A stretch of DNA of 64,000 bases from Jiella marina (GCF_024359545.1 NZ_JAKQZG010000003.1:416526-480525); one strand, 5' to 3'; shown: positions 46,244-55,331, counted from the first letter of the stretch. The notes: generated from the letters alone by a model not told the origin. Program-made: numbers and translations.

Positions 46244-47340
46244 CGAAGCTCCTCGCCAGCGTGAGAGGGCCGGAAGAAGCCGAGATCGCGCTTTCCGGCG
46301 GTGCCGATATCATCGATCTCAAGGATCCAGCCAAAGGCGCGCTGGGTGCCGTCGAGCCTGCGGTTCTGGAGGCGACCTTGCACGCTGTCGCCGGGCGGCG
46401 CCCGGTCTCGGCGGTGGCCGGCGACCTGCCGATGACCGGGGACGTCGTCGCGAGCGAAGTGTTGCGCCGTCGTGCGGCGGACTTCGTCAAGATCGGGCTG
46501 TTTCCCGCGTCCCCTGACGAGCGTTTGGCGGTCATCGAAGCGCTGAAGCCGATCGCCCCCAAGATCAGGCTCGTCGCGGTCTTCTTCGCGGACGGTGATC
46601 CGGATTTCGATCTCCTCGGCCCGCTCTTCGAGGCCGGATTTCACGGCGCGATGATCGATACGATGGGCAAGGGCACCGGCGGGCTTTTGACCCGGCTGTC
46701 CTTCTCGACGCTTTCGCATTTTGTCAGCGAAGCAAAGGCGCTTGGTCTGATGACGGGGCTCGCGGGCTCGCTGGAGGCGCCCGACATTCCTCGTTTGATG
46801 GTCCTTGAGCCGGACTATCTCGGGTTTCGCGGAGCGCTGACAGCCGGCGCTCGGGATGCCATGGTCGACGCCGGGAAGGTCGCGCAACTCTGCCGATTGA
46901 TGGACCAGGGCGGCGCTGCGGCGCCGGCGCGGGCGCAGGCCACCGGTGCGGCGGCGGACTGTGACCGGGTCTTCGTTCGCGACTTCGTCCTGCCGCTCGA
47001 AATCGGGGCCTACGGGCATGAACGCGGCCGCAAGCAAGAGGTGCGCTTCTCCGTCGAGGCGCTGATCGAGCGGATTGCCGTGACAGGCGACCACATCGGC
47101 GAGGTCTATTCATACGACCTCATCATCGATGCGGTCCGCGCCCTGGCGGAAAGTGGCCACACCGATCTTGTCGAGACGCTTGCCCTGGAACTCGCACGGC
47201 GCGTCCTGTCCGACAGGCGCGTCTTCGAGGTGACGGTCACGGTCGAGAAGCTCGAACTCGGTCCCGGTGCCGTCGGCATTTCCATCACGCGGCGACGGGG
47301 CGAAGCACTTTCTCGAGCGATTCCCACCGGTTCGGTTTGA
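46240..47340 (+). CDS. mfnB: MfnB-FolB fusion: 5-formylfuran phosphate synthase plus dihydroneopterin aldolase
   Basis: A 366-residue two-domain cytosolic enzyme. Residues 1-222 are MfnB-like ((5-formylfuran-3-yl)methyl phosphate synthase), which makes the furan ring of methylofuran from two glyceraldehyde-3-phosphates; catalytic-type lysines are K28 (IIDLKDPAKG) and K84 (ADFVKIG). An Ala-rich linker (223-240) leads to a FolB-type dihydroneopterin aldolase (241-366): LPLEIGAYGHERG, YSYDLIIDAV, LVETLALELA and VEKLELGPGAVGI, keeping the substrate Glu/Tyr and catalytic Lys. FolB makes 6-hydroxymethyl-dihydropterin, a precursor of tetrahydromethanopterin and folate. Start is TTG at 46240, overlapping the upstream stop; the sequence after it matches MfnB from its first residues. 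Confidence 0.92.
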   Translation: MTKLLASVRGPEEAEIALSGGADIIDLKDPAKGALGAVEPAVLEATLHAVAGRRPVSAVAGDLPMTGDVVASEVLRRRAADFVKIGLFPASPDERLAVIEALKPIAPKIRLVAVFFADGDPDFDLLGPLFEAGFHGAMIDTMGKGTGGLLTRLSFSTLSHFVSEAKALGLMTGLAGSLEAPDIPRLMVLEPDYLGFRGALTAGARDAMVDAGKVAQLCRLMDQGGAAAPARAQATGAAADCDRVFVRDFVLPLEIGAYGHERGRKQEVRFSVEALIERIAVTGDHIGEVYSYDLIIDAVRALAESGHTDLVETLALELARRVLSDRRVFEVTVTVEKLELGPGAVGISITRRRGEALSRAIPTGSV

Positions 47341-47424
47341 ACACCAAAGTGATCGCCAGGGCGCGCGGCAACTTCATGCTGCAGTGCAACTAATTGAACC
47401 TCTTGCGTTTTCGCTCGTTTGGGC

Positions 47425-47506
47425 TTTCACTCATTGCGGGTGAAACCACTGGCCGCGAGCCGGGCTCGTCCGACGAATTCTCGTGAGTTTTCGAGAGCCG
47501 AGCCCG
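47425..47506 (+). repeat. stem-loops between mfnB-folB and mfnE-like gene
   Basis: TTTCAC (47425-47430) pairs with GTGAAA (47440-47445). CGGGCTCG (47461-47468) pairs with CGAGCCCG (47499-47506), with an inner 5-bp stem TCTCG/CGAGA at 47479-47496. The 271-bp gap contains no gene and may act as a partial terminator or RNA element. Confidence 0.45.
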
Positions 47507-47611
47507 CGCGAAGTGAGCACAGAGCATCGCGGCGTTCTGCAGGCCTCTGTGGGCGGCGGCGCCGAACCCAGGTTTTGCCCGAGTGCGAAACGCAATGCGG
47601 GACAGTCGGTC

Positions 47612-48256
47612 ATGAGTATCTCTCGCCAGGCGCTGGTCATCAAACTCGGTGGGAGTTCGGCCGGCTCGCCGGACCTCACCCGATGGGTGGCGGCGATCGA
47701 GCAGGCGGGAATGCCGGTGGTCGTCGTTCCGGGCGGCGGACCGTTCGCCGATACGGTGCGTCGCTATCAGCCTCGCCTGGGATTCGACGACGAAGCAGCG
47801 CACGAAATGGCGATTCTCGGCATGGAGCAGTTCGGTCTGGCGCTCGTCAGTCTGGGCAGGCGTCTGGTCAAGGCCAAGGATCGCGGCGATATCCAGGCCG
47901 CATGGTCACGGAACCTCATTCCGGTCTGGCTGCCCCGGGACGTGGCGCTGGGCGCCCCTGATCTCAGGCAGGACTGGACCGTGACTTCGGACTCGCTGGC
48001 CGCATGGCTTGCGCGGCGATTGCTCATTTCCGATCTCTGTCTCATCAAGCAGATCGATATTCCGGAGGATGCCACGGTCGATGCGCTCATCGGGGCGCAG
48101 ATCATCGACGAGAGTTTCACCACCTTCGTCGAGGACGGGCTGCGCGTCCACGTGGCCGGCCCCGCCGATCTGTCGACGGCCGCCTTCCGTCTTACCGATG
48201 GCAGGGCCCCGGGACGTCGGGTCGGCGACATGGCCGAGCTCAAGGCGGCGAGCTGA
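47612..48256 (+). CDS. mfnE: amino-acid-kinase-family protein, MfnE-like
   Basis: A 214-residue kinase of the amino acid kinase fold. MfnE phosphorylates [5-(aminomethyl)furan-3-yl]methyl phosphate to the diphosphate, the electrophile for methylofuran assembly. Visible: N-terminal ALVIKLGGSSAGS, VVVVPGGGPFADTVRRY, and the C-terminal EDGLRVHVAGPADLSTA. The ATG at 47612 opens the kinase motif directly; an upstream extension has no homology. The call rests on its place among H4MPT/methylofuran genes; in isolation it could be taken for another kinase of this fold. The 271-bp gap upstream suggests a promoter of its own. Confidence 0.82.
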   Translation: MSISRQALVIKLGGSSAGSPDLTRWVAAIEQAGMPVVVVPGGGPFADTVRRYQPRLGFDDEAAHEMAILGMEQFGLALVSLGRRLVKAKDRGDIQAAWSRNLIPVWLPRDVALGAPDLRQDWTVTSDSLAAWLARRLLISDLCLIKQIDIPEDATVDALIGAQIIDESFTTFVEDGLRVHVAGPADLSTAAFRLTDGRAPGRRVGDMAELKAAS

Positions 48257-48308
48257 TCCTCGTCGGCTTCCGACAAACCGATCGCATGGACTTTTCATCG
48301 GCCGGCAA

Positions 48309-49760
48309 ATGGACGACATAGCCGGCATGGACAAACCGCGACTGCTCTTCCTGACCGGCCGTCTCGCCCACCCGCGTCTCGAACGCATGCTCACGGGCAT
48401 GGGCGAGATGGATTTCGACTGGCGGATCGCCGATATCGGCGTCAAGGTCGCGGCTCTTGCGACGGGCGAGATCATCGAACGGCGGTTGGAGCGTCCCGTC
48501 GAGGCGGATCGGGTCATCCTGCCCGGCCGCTGCCGGGCCGATCTCGATCGTCTGGCGGAGAGTTTCGGCTTGCCCTTCGTGCGCGGCCCCGACGAGATCG
48601 CTGATCTGCCGGCCTTCCTCGGCCGCAAGGGCGAGCCGCCGGATCTGTCGCGCCACGACATGCGCATCTTCGCCGAGATCGTCGACGCGACGGCGCATCC
48701 GGTCGAGACGATCGTGGCGCGGGCGGAGCGGATGCGGGAGGAGGGCGCCGATGTCATCGATCTCGGCTGCCTGCCGGACACGCCCTTTCCGCATCTGGAA
48801 GACACGATCCGCGCCCTGAAGGCGGCCGGCCACAAGGTCAGCGTCGACTCCGCCAACCCGGACGAGCTGGCGCGTGGAACGCGGGCTGGCGCCGACTATC
48901 TGCTCAGCCTGAACGAGGAGACGATGTGGATCGCGGGGGAGGGCGATGCCGTGCCGATCCTCGTGCCGGCGGTGCCGCATGATCTCGATTCCCTCGATCG
49001 GGCGATCGCGGAGGCCGAGCGGATGGGGATCGACTTCATCGCCGATTCCATCCTCGATCCGATCCATTTCGGCTTCACGACCTCGATCGTGCGCTATCAC
49101 GAACTGCGCCGGCGCCATCCGGGCATCTCGATCCTGATGGGGACCGGCAATCTGACCGAACTGACCGACGCCGACACCTCGGGCATCACCGCGACGCTGC
49201 TCGGCATGTGCTCGGAGCTTCGGATCGACAATCTGCTGATCGTTCACGTGAGCCCTCACACGAGGGCGACGATCGCCGAACATGACGCGGCCCGCCGGAT
49301 GCTCTTTGCGGCCAGGGAGGACAACGCCCTGCCACGCGGCTATTCGGATGCGCTTCTGCAGGTTCACGACGTCAAGCCGTTTCCCTCGACGCCCGATGAC
49401 ATCGCCGAGCAGGCCAAGACCATCAAGGACCGGAATTACCGCATCGAAACGGCCGAGGACGGGGTCCATCTCTACAATCGCGACACCCATGCGGTGGCGA
49501 CCGATGCCTTCGAGATCTATCCCCATATCGAGGTCGATGGCGATGTCGGTCATGCCTTCTATCTCGGCGCGGAACTGCAGAAGGCGGAGATCGCCTGGCG
49601 GCTTGGCAAGCGCTACGCCCAGGACGCGCCGCTCGATTTCGGCGTCGGCGCCCCGCGCGACGAGGAAGATCGCACGCGGCTCGAAGAAGCCGGCCATACG
49701 CTGAAATCGAAGAAGCAGCGCAAAGCGCCAGCCGCCGAGAGCGACGACACAGAGAGGTGA
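48309..49760 (+). CDS. dihydropteroate synthase-related protein (DUF6513) of H4MPT pathway
   Basis: A 483-residue protein with a DHPS-like TIM barrel (about 110-345) and N- and C-terminal extensions (DUF6513/DUF4346 type). It starts with LLFLTGRLAHPRLERMLTGM; the barrel shows RMREEGADVIDLGCLPDTPF, KVSVDSANPDEL and ISILMGTGNLTEL. It is a conserved member of the tetrahydromethanopterin gene set of methanogens and methylotrophs. Its reaction is not established; a role in joining the pterin to the aniline-ribosyl unit has been proposed. The start may be ATG 48309 or 48327. C-terminus is Lys-rich and ends 4 bp before the DUF447 gene. Confidence 0.9.
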   Translation: MDDIAGMDKPRLLFLTGRLAHPRLERMLTGMGEMDFDWRIADIGVKVAALATGEIIERRLERPVEADRVILPGRCRADLDRLAESFGLPFVRGPDEIADLPAFLGRKGEPPDLSRHDMRIFAEIVDATAHPVETIVARAERMREEGADVIDLGCLPDTPFPHLEDTIRALKAAGHKVSVDSANPDELARGTRAGADYLLSLNEETMWIAGEGDAVPILVPAVPHDLDSLDRAIAEAERMGIDFIADSILDPIHFGFTTSIVRYHELRRRHPGISILMGTGNLTELTDADTSGITATLLGMCSELRIDNLLIVHVSPHTRATIAEHDAARRMLFAAREDNALPRGYSDALLQVHDVKPFPSTPDDIAEQAKTIKDRNYRIETAEDGVHLYNRDTHAVATDAFEIYPHIEVDGDVGHAFYLGAELQKAEIAWRLGKRYAQDAPLDFGVGAPRDEEDRTRLEEAGHTLKSKKQRKAPAAESDDTER

Positions 49761-49764
49761 GGGC

Positions 49765-50340
49765 GTGCCCTATATTCGCGAAAGCATCCTGACGACGGTC
49801 TCGCCGGATGGCGAAGTCCACATCGCTCCGCTCGGCATCATCCAGGAGGGAGACGGCTGGGTGGTGGCGCCCTTCCGGCCGTCCACGACGCTCGCCAATA
49901 TCGAGGCCTCCGGCCTTGCCGTCGTCAACTATACCGACGAAGCAAAGATCTTTGCGGGCTGCCTGACTGGTCGCAAGGACTGGCCGCTGACGCCGATCGA
50001 AGACAGCCCGATCCCGCGGCTCGAGGCCGCCCTGTCTCACGACGTTCTTAAGGTCCAGTCGGTGAGTGCAGACGACCTCCGCCCGCGCTTCTTCTGCAAG
50101 GTGATCGCCTCCGGCCAGCACCGCCCGTTCACCGGCATGAACCGGGCGAAGGCGGCGGTGCTGGAAGCGGCAATTCTCGTCAGCCGCCTCAAGATGCTGC
50201 CGGCAGAGAAGATCGAGAACGAGATCGCCTATCTCAAGATCGCCATCGACAAGACCGCCGGGCCGGACGAGGAGCAGGCCTTTTACTGGCTGCTCGAGAA
50301 GGTGATTGCGCATCTGGCAGAGGTGGAAGCCGGGGCCTGA
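49765..50340 (+). CDS. DUF447 family protein, H4MPT cluster
   Basis: A 191-residue protein of DUF447, a flavin-reductase-like split-barrel family restricted largely to methanogens and H4MPT-using methylotrophs. Visible features: ESILTTVSPDGEVHIAPLGI, GWVVAPFRPSTTLANIE, HRPFTGMNRAKAAVLEAAIL. It probably binds FMN and acts in cofactor synthesis; its reaction is unknown. GTG start at 49765, with GAGAGGTGAGGG upstream. Four bases after the DUF6513 stop, so co-transcribed. Confidence 0.88.
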   Translation: MPYIRESILTTVSPDGEVHIAPLGIIQEGDGWVVAPFRPSTTLANIEASGLAVVNYTDEAKIFAGCLTGRKDWPLTPIEDSPIPRLEAALSHDVLKVQSVSADDLRPRFFCKVIASGQHRPFTGMNRAKAAVLEAAILVSRLKMLPAEKIENEIAYLKIAIDKTAGPDEEQAFYWLLEKVIAHLAEVEAGA

Positions 50341-50354
50341 GACGGCCTGTTTCG

Positions 50355-50380
50355 GCGCGACACTGTTTCGCGCTGCATTT
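50355..50380 (+). terminator. weak hairpin after DUF447 gene
   Basis: GCGCGA (50355-50360) pairs with TCGCGC (50368-50373), followed by TGCATTT. The stem is short; it may only partly end transcription before the molybdenum enzyme genes. Confidence 0.35.
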
Positions 50381-50491
50381 ACGGACCGGTCACCGAACTT
50401 TTCCTTGGCTCGCGAGTTCCCACAGCAATTCGAACCGTTCCAATGTGCCGCGCGTGCGGCGCGGACGCGAGAATGCTGAAGGGAACCATCC

Positions 50492-51004
50492 GTGACCACT
50501 TTGAAGATCAACGGGGTCGAGCACGAACTCGACATCGACGCGCGCACGTCGCTGCTCGACGCCTGCCGTGACCATCTGGCCCTCACGGGCTCCAAGAAGG
50601 GCTGCGACCATGGCCAGTGTGGCGCCTGCACCATGCTGGTGAACGGCCGGCGCATCAATTCCTGCCTGACGCTCGCCATCATGCATGAAGGCGACGAGAT
50701 CACTACCGTCGAAGGTCTGGGCGATCCGGACAATCTCCATCCCATGCAGGCGGCTTTTCTCGAACATGACGGCTTTCAGTGCGGCTATTGCACGCCGGGC
50801 CAGATCGTCTCGGCCGTGGGCATGCTGGGCGAGGTCGCCGATGGCTGGCCGAGCCACGCCAGCGCCGACCTCGAGAATGGCGCAACGCTGTCTGGTGACG
50901 AGATACGCGAACGTATGAGCGGAAATCTCTGCCGCTGCTCGGCCTATCCGAACATCGTCGACGCCATCGAGACCGCCAGCACGAAGCTGAAGGAGAACGC
51001 ATGA
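50492..51004 (+). CDS. 2Fe-2S subunit of molybdenum aldehyde oxidoreductase (PaoA/YagT-like)
   Basis: Electron-transfer subunit of 170 residues with two 2Fe-2S clusters. The plant-type ferredoxin domain has C38, C43, C46 ([13 protein letters not shown]) and C58. The helical second domain has C97, C100 ([10 protein letters not shown]) and C147, C149 ([10 protein letters not shown]). Unlike E. coli PaoA there is no Tat leader, so the enzyme should be cytosolic. GTG start at 50492 with AAGGGA upstream. First of three coupled genes (4-bp overlap with the FAD subunit). Confidence 0.94.
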   Translation: MTTLKINGVEHELDIDARTSLLDACRDHLALTGSKKGCDHGQCGACTMLVNGRRINSCLTLAIMHEGDEITTVEGLGDPDNLHPMQAAFLEHDGFQCGYCTPGQIVSAVGMLGEVADGWPSHASADLENGATLSGDEIRERMSGNLCRCSAYPNIVDAIETASTKLKENA

Positions 51005-51972
51005 GACCGTTCGAATACGCACGGGCCGGTAATGTTTCGGAAGCAGGCCAGCTTGCCGGCCGCTTCATCGCCGGCGGCACCAATCTCCTCGACCTGATGA
51101 AGCTCGAGGTGGAAGCGCCCGAGAAGCTGGTCGATATCACTCGTCTGCCGCTGGACAAGATCGAGGACACCGAGGATGGCGGTCTGAGGATCGGGGCGCT
51201 CGTCACCAATTCAGATCTCGCCGCCGATCCGCGCATTCGCCGCGACTACGAGGTTCTCTCGCGGGCCCTGCTCGCCGGCGCCTCGGGACAGCTTCGCAAC
51301 AAGGCGACGACGGGCGGCAACCTCCTTCAGCGCACCCGCTGCGGTTATTTCTACGAGCCTTCCCAGCCCTGCAACAAGCGTGAGCCCGGCTCCGGTTGCG
51401 GCGCAATCGGTGGCTTCAACCGCATTCACGCGATCCTCGGCACGTCCGACAAGTGCATCGCGACGCATCCGTCCGACATGGCCGTCGCCATGCAGGCGCT
51501 TGAGGCAACTGTCGAGACCCAGAAAACGGATGGCTCGACCCGGGAAATTCCGCTGATCGAGTTCCATCGCCTGTCAGGCGACACGCCGGAAATCGAGACG
51601 GTCTTGGAGCCGGGCGAACTCATCACGGCAGTTCGTCTGCCGAAATCGCAAGGTGGCAATCAGGTCTATCGCAAGGTCCGTGACCGGGCCTCCTATGCCT
51701 TCGCTCTCGTCTCTGTCGCGGCGGTCGTGAAGATGGACGGCGGCAAGATCGAATGGGCGCGCTTGGCCTTTGGTGGGCTCGCGCACAAGCCCTGGCGCAA
51801 TCACGATCTGGAAGCGGCCCTGAAGGGTGAGGCTCCGTCTTCTGCGCTGTTCGACAAGGCAGCCGACATTCTGCTCGCCGATGCCAAGGGGCAGGGCGAG
51901 AATGATTTCAAGATCCCGCTCGCGCGGCGCACGCTGAAAGCCGTGCTCGCCCAGGCGACGAAGGGAGCGTGA
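51001..51972 (+). CDS. FAD subunit of molybdenum aldehyde oxidoreductase (PaoB/YagS-like)
   Basis: A 323-residue flavin-binding subunit that passes electrons out of the enzyme. FAD-binding motif [13 protein letters not shown] (22-34) and second motif [15 protein letters not shown]. It keeps the extra 4Fe-4S cluster found in E. coli PaoB: C114 (TRCGYF), C124 (QPCNKR), C133 (GSGCGA), C152 ([10 protein letters not shown]). This feature separates it from ordinary xanthine dehydrogenase FAD subunits. Overlaps the 2Fe-2S subunit gene by 4 bp; 3-bp gap to the molybdenum subunit. Confidence 0.94.
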   Translation: MRPFEYARAGNVSEAGQLAGRFIAGGTNLLDLMKLEVEAPEKLVDITRLPLDKIEDTEDGGLRIGALVTNSDLAADPRIRRDYEVLSRALLAGASGQLRNKATTGGNLLQRTRCGYFYEPSQPCNKREPGSGCGAIGGFNRIHAILGTSDKCIATHPSDMAVAMQALEATVETQKTDGSTREIPLIEFHRLSGDTPEIETVLEPGELITAVRLPKSQGGNQVYRKVRDRASYAFALVSVAAVVKMDGGKIEWARLAFGGLAHKPWRNHDLEAALKGEAPSSALFDKAADILLADAKGQGENDFKIPLARRTLKAVLAQATKGA

Positions 51973-51975
51973 CCG

Positions 51976-54201
51976 ATGAATAAGCATGTCATGAACGAAG
52001 CGATCGGCGAGACGCGCCTCGATCGCGGCACACAGGGCGTGATCGGCAAGGGCGTCGATCGCTACGAGGGCAAGCTCAAGGTTTCCGGTCTTGCGCCTTA
52101 TGCCTATGAGCACCTGGCTGGCGAGGACGTCGCCTACGGCTTCGTCGTACCGGGGGCGATCGGGCGTGGTGCGATCAAGTCGGTCGACGCGTCGAAGGCC
52201 GAAGCGCTGCCGGGCGTTCTCGCAGTGATCTCGGGTGACAAAATCACCCGGGCCTCGTCGCAGCCCATGGCTCCGGCGGCGCAGACAATCGACGGCGAAG
52301 TGTTCCATTACAACCAGCCCGTCGCCCTCGTCATTGCCGACAGCTTCGAGACGGCGCGCCACGCCTCGCATCTCGTGAAGGTCGAATACGAGGCCAAGAA
52401 AGGCCGCTACGACATCACCGCTCGCGAGACCGTGCGCGAGCCCGACCCGATGCCGATGGAGCCGGTGAACGAACGCGGCGACTTCGAAAAGGCGTTCGCG
52501 GCCGCTGAAGTCCAGTTCGACGAGACCTATACGACCCCCTCCTACCATGCCGCGGCCATGGAGCCGCACGCCTCCGTCGCCAAGTTCGACGGGGACACGC
52601 TGACGGTCTGGACCTCCTGCCAGCTTCTGGAAAGCGGCGTTGGCCAGATCGCCGCCGGCGCCGGGATCGATCAGGAAAAGGTGCGGGTCCACAGCCCCTA
52701 TATCGGCGGCGGCTTCGGCTCGAAGCTCGGCACCAGCCCGGATGCCGTGCTGTCGGCACTGGGCGCCATGACTGTCGGCAAGCCGGTCAAGATTGCGCTC
52801 ACCCGCCAGAACGTCTTTCAGGCGACCTCACGCCGTGGCGAAACGATCCAGCGCATCCGTATCGGCGCCACCAGGGACGGCAAGATCGCCTGCTTTGCCC
52901 ATGAGTGCGATACGACAAATTCGCCCGGCAATGGCTTCTTCGAGCCGTCGGGCATTTCATCGGTCTTCCTCTATGCCGGCAAGGACCGGCGCATCGCCCA
53001 CAATCTCGTGGAGACCGACTGCCTGATGACCTCGGCCGTCCGCGCGCCGGGAGAGGCGACCGGGATGCTGGCGACCGAAGGCGCGCTGGACGAGCTCGCC
53101 GACCGGCTCGGCATCGATCCGATCGAATTCCGCGAGATGAACGAGCCGGAGGTCAATCCGCAGGACGACACGCCCTTCTCGTCGCGCAAGCTGATCGAAT
53201 GCATGGATGAGGGCGCCAAGCGCTTCGGCTGGGACAAGCGGCCGGCGACGCCGGCGTCCCGCCGCGAGGGCGAATGGCTGATCGGTTACGGCATGGCTTC
53301 GGCGAGCCGTGCGAACTCGCTGATGCAGTCCTCGGCCGAGATCGAGATGAGCCCGGATGGCCGGGCGACGGTGCGTACCGCGATGACTGACATCGGCACT
53401 GGCACCTACACGATCCTGCAGCAGATCGCGGCCGAGATGCTGGGGCTGCCGCTCGATCAGGTGGATGTCGAACTCGGCGACACGGCGCTGCCGCCCTCGT
53501 CCGGCTCTGGCGGCTCCTGGGGTGCCAACTCGGCCGGCTCGTCGGTTTATGTGGCGGCGGAGGCCGTGATCGCACAATTTGCGAAGCGCCTTGATGTGGA
53601 GGCCGACACGCTGACGCTGAAGGACGGGCACGCGATCGCCGGCAACCGGCAGATTCCGTTCTCCGAGATCCTGAACGGGGAAAGCCTGTCTGTCACGGGC
53701 ACGATCGAGCCGGGCGACACGTCCGAGTCCACCCACCAGGCGAGCTATGGCGCGCATTTCTGCGAGGTCGCGGTCAATGCCGTCACCGGCGAAACACGCA
53801 TCCGCCGGCTGCTCACCGTCGGCGCGGCGGGCCGCATCCTCAACCTGAAGACCGCGACGTCCCAGTGCTATGGCGGCCAGATCTGGGGCATCGGCTACGC
53901 GCTCGAAGAAGAGCTCGTGATCGACACGCGCAATGGCCTTCTCGTGAACCACGACTTGGCCGAATACCACGTGCCGGTCCACGCCGATGTGCCGAAGCTG
54001 GACGTGGTGCTGCTCGAAGAGCGCGATCGCTATGCGAGCCCGCTCGCCGGCAAGGGCATCGGCGAACTGGCGATCGCGGGTGTCGGCGCTGCCATCAACA
54101 ACGCGATCTACAACGCTACCGGCGTCCGCGTTCGGGACTATCCGATCACGATGGACAAGCTCCTTGCGGGTCTCCCGGACGATATAGACGCCGCAGCCTG
54201 A
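51976..54201 (+). CDS. molybdopterin subunit of aldehyde oxidoreductase (PaoC/YagR-like)
   Basis: Catalytic subunit, 741 residues, carrying the molybdenum-cytosine-dinucleotide cofactor. It oxidises an aldehyde to the acid with oxygen from water. Visible: IGGGFGSKLGTSPDAV (moco loop), the substrate-side RAPGEATGMLATEGALDEL, DIGTGTYTILQQIAAEML, GSGGSWGANSAGSSVYVA and the catalytic Glu in GKGIGELAIAGVGAAINNA. Close to E. coli PaoC. Last gene of its operon, ending in a strong two-way terminator. Its place in a C1-cofactor cluster suggests formaldehyde or another small aldehyde as substrate, which is inference. Confidence 0.94.
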   Translation: MNKHVMNEAIGETRLDRGTQGVIGKGVDRYEGKLKVSGLAPYAYEHLAGEDVAYGFVVPGAIGRGAIKSVDASKAEALPGVLAVISGDKITRASSQPMAPAAQTIDGEVFHYNQPVALVIADSFETARHASHLVKVEYEAKKGRYDITARETVREPDPMPMEPVNERGDFEKAFAAAEVQFDETYTTPSYHAAAMEPHASVAKFDGDTLTVWTSCQLLESGVGQIAAGAGIDQEKVRVHSPYIGGGFGSKLGTSPDAVLSALGAMTVGKPVKIALTRQNVFQATSRRGETIQRIRIGATRDGKIACFAHECDTTNSPGNGFFEPSGISSVFLYAGKDRRIAHNLVETDCLMTSAVRAPGEATGMLATEGALDELADRLGIDPIEFREMNEPEVNPQDDTPFSSRKLIECMDEGAKRFGWDKRPATPASRREGEWLIGYGMASASRANSLMQSSAEIEMSPDGRATVRTAMTDIGTGTYTILQQIAAEMLGLPLDQVDVELGDTALPPSSGSGGSWGANSAGSSVYVAAEAVIAQFAKRLDVEADTLTLKDGHAIAGNRQIPFSEILNGESLSVTGTIEPGDTSESTHQASYGAHFCEVAVNAVTGETRIRRLLTVGAAGRILNLKTATSQCYGGQIWGIGYALEEELVIDTRNGLLVNHDLAEYHVPVHADVPKLDVVLLEERDRYASPLAGKGIGELAIAGVGAAINNAIYNATGVRVRDYPITMDKLLAGLPDDIDAAA

Positions 54202-54231
54202 CCCGGTGAACTGTCGGGTCCATATGAAACA

Positions 54232-54266
54232 GGAAAAGCCGGGGCGGTTTTCGCCTCGGCTTTTCC
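54232..54266. terminator. bidirectional rho-independent terminator
   Basis: GGAAAAGCCG (54232-54241) pairs with CGGCTTTTCC (54257-54266); an inner GGCG/CGCC pair (54243-54246, 54252-54255) plus a G-U extends it to a 15-bp stem around GGTTTTCG. The A/T runs in the arms serve both convergent operons (PaoABC-like and MfnF-like). Confidence 0.85.
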
Positions 54267-54290
54267 ATGCCCCGAGCCCCAAGCCTGTCG

Positions 54291-55331
54291 TCAGCCGACA
54301 TGCTGCGCCGCCAGTGTCGCGATCGCGGCGGCCGGCGCGGCGCGGCAGACGGCGTCGCGCAGATCGGCCGGGCAATCGAGAAGATCTGGAAAATCGACGA
54401 CGCCGAGATCGAGCCTTGAGGCGAGGCGGCGCAGCACCGGGCGGCCCGTACCCGCCATGACGATCGGCGCGTCGTCGGAAATCACTTCGCGCGAGAGCAC
54501 GAGAAGCGCCGCGTTGTGGATCTGCCGAAGCTGCTCCTCGGCAAAGCCATGGGCCAGCCATTCCCAGGCGCCGTCAGTCGCATCGGCCGCGTCCAGCCCG
54601 ACCATTCGCGAAAGACGCCGGCGCGAGGCTTCGATCGTCTTGTCCTGGCCATCGGCGGCGGGATAGAGGTCGTCGGCCTCGTCGAGAACGCCGATGATCC
54701 GCTGGACGTCGGCCATGGTGGCGAAGAGTTCGTTCATCACCGGCACCACCTGGCCTGCGAAGGCGATCCGGCTCGCCACGGCCATCAGGGGGGTGCGGGT
54801 GTAGCCCTGATAGACGAGTTCGCCGGTGGTGAGCCTTTGATTGTCGGTCGCGCCCTGCGACCTGACGGTTCCGTCGGCAACGGTCAGGATGTCGGTCGTG
54901 GTCGACCCCATGTCGATGAAGAGGGCTTCCTCGATCGAAGCCGCGGCGAGAGCCGCGCTCGCATGCCAGTTCGCGGAGGCGATTTCCTCGGCATGGGAGC
55001 GGGCGTCGCCCGGCGAGAGGAAACCTGCCGCGCCGCCATAGAGCGAGATGTCTCCGGAAAGCCGCTCGGCGAAGATGCGGGCGATGTGCTCGACCCCTTC
55101 CCGGCGAGAGGGGAAGATGTCGGAAAGCTCCCCCGTCATCGTCACGGCATGCCGATCGACGCTACCGCGTTCCGACACCTCGTTGATGATCTTCATCAGG
55201 CCGTCGTGCAGATGGCTGAGGCCCTGCCAGATCGGTGTCGCTTCCTGCCATATCCGCGTGATCTGGCCGTCTTCGACGAGCGCCGCCTTCAAATGCGCGC
55301 CGCCGACGTCCCAACCGATGATTCGTGCCAT
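54291..55331 (-). CDS. mfnF: MfnF-like hydantoinase/oxoprolinase-family protein (H4MPT-linked, TIGR03123)
   Basis: A 346-residue ASKHA-fold protein of the H4MPT-linked C1 family. The methanogen homologue MfnF condenses aminomethylfuran diphosphate with gamma-glutamyl-tyramine to build the methanofuran core. Phosphate-binding loops are IIGWDVGGAHLKAALVE (N-terminus) and ALFIDMGSTTTDILTVADG (about 135-153). The start ATG 55331 opens the fold; the longer open frame has no support. Divergent from the HisA-like gene across 153 bp. In this bacterium the product should be methylofuran for formyltransferase/hydrolase. Confidence 0.88.
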   Translation of the reverse strand: MARIIGWDVGGAHLKAALVEDGQITRIWQEATPIWQGLSHLHDGLMKIINEVSERGSVDRHAVTMTGELSDIFPSRREGVEHIARIFAERLSGDISLYGGAAGFLSPGDARSHAEEIASANWHASAALAAASIEEALFIDMGSTTTDILTVADGTVRSQGATDNQRLTTGELVYQGYTRTPLMAVASRIAFAGQVVPVMNELFATMADVQRIIGVLDEADDLYPAADGQDKTIEASRRRLSRMVGLDAADATDGAWEWLAHGFAEEQLRQIHNAALLVLSREVISDDAPIVMAGTGRPVLRRLASRLDLGVVDFPDLLDCPADLRDAVCRAAPAAAIATLAAQHVG

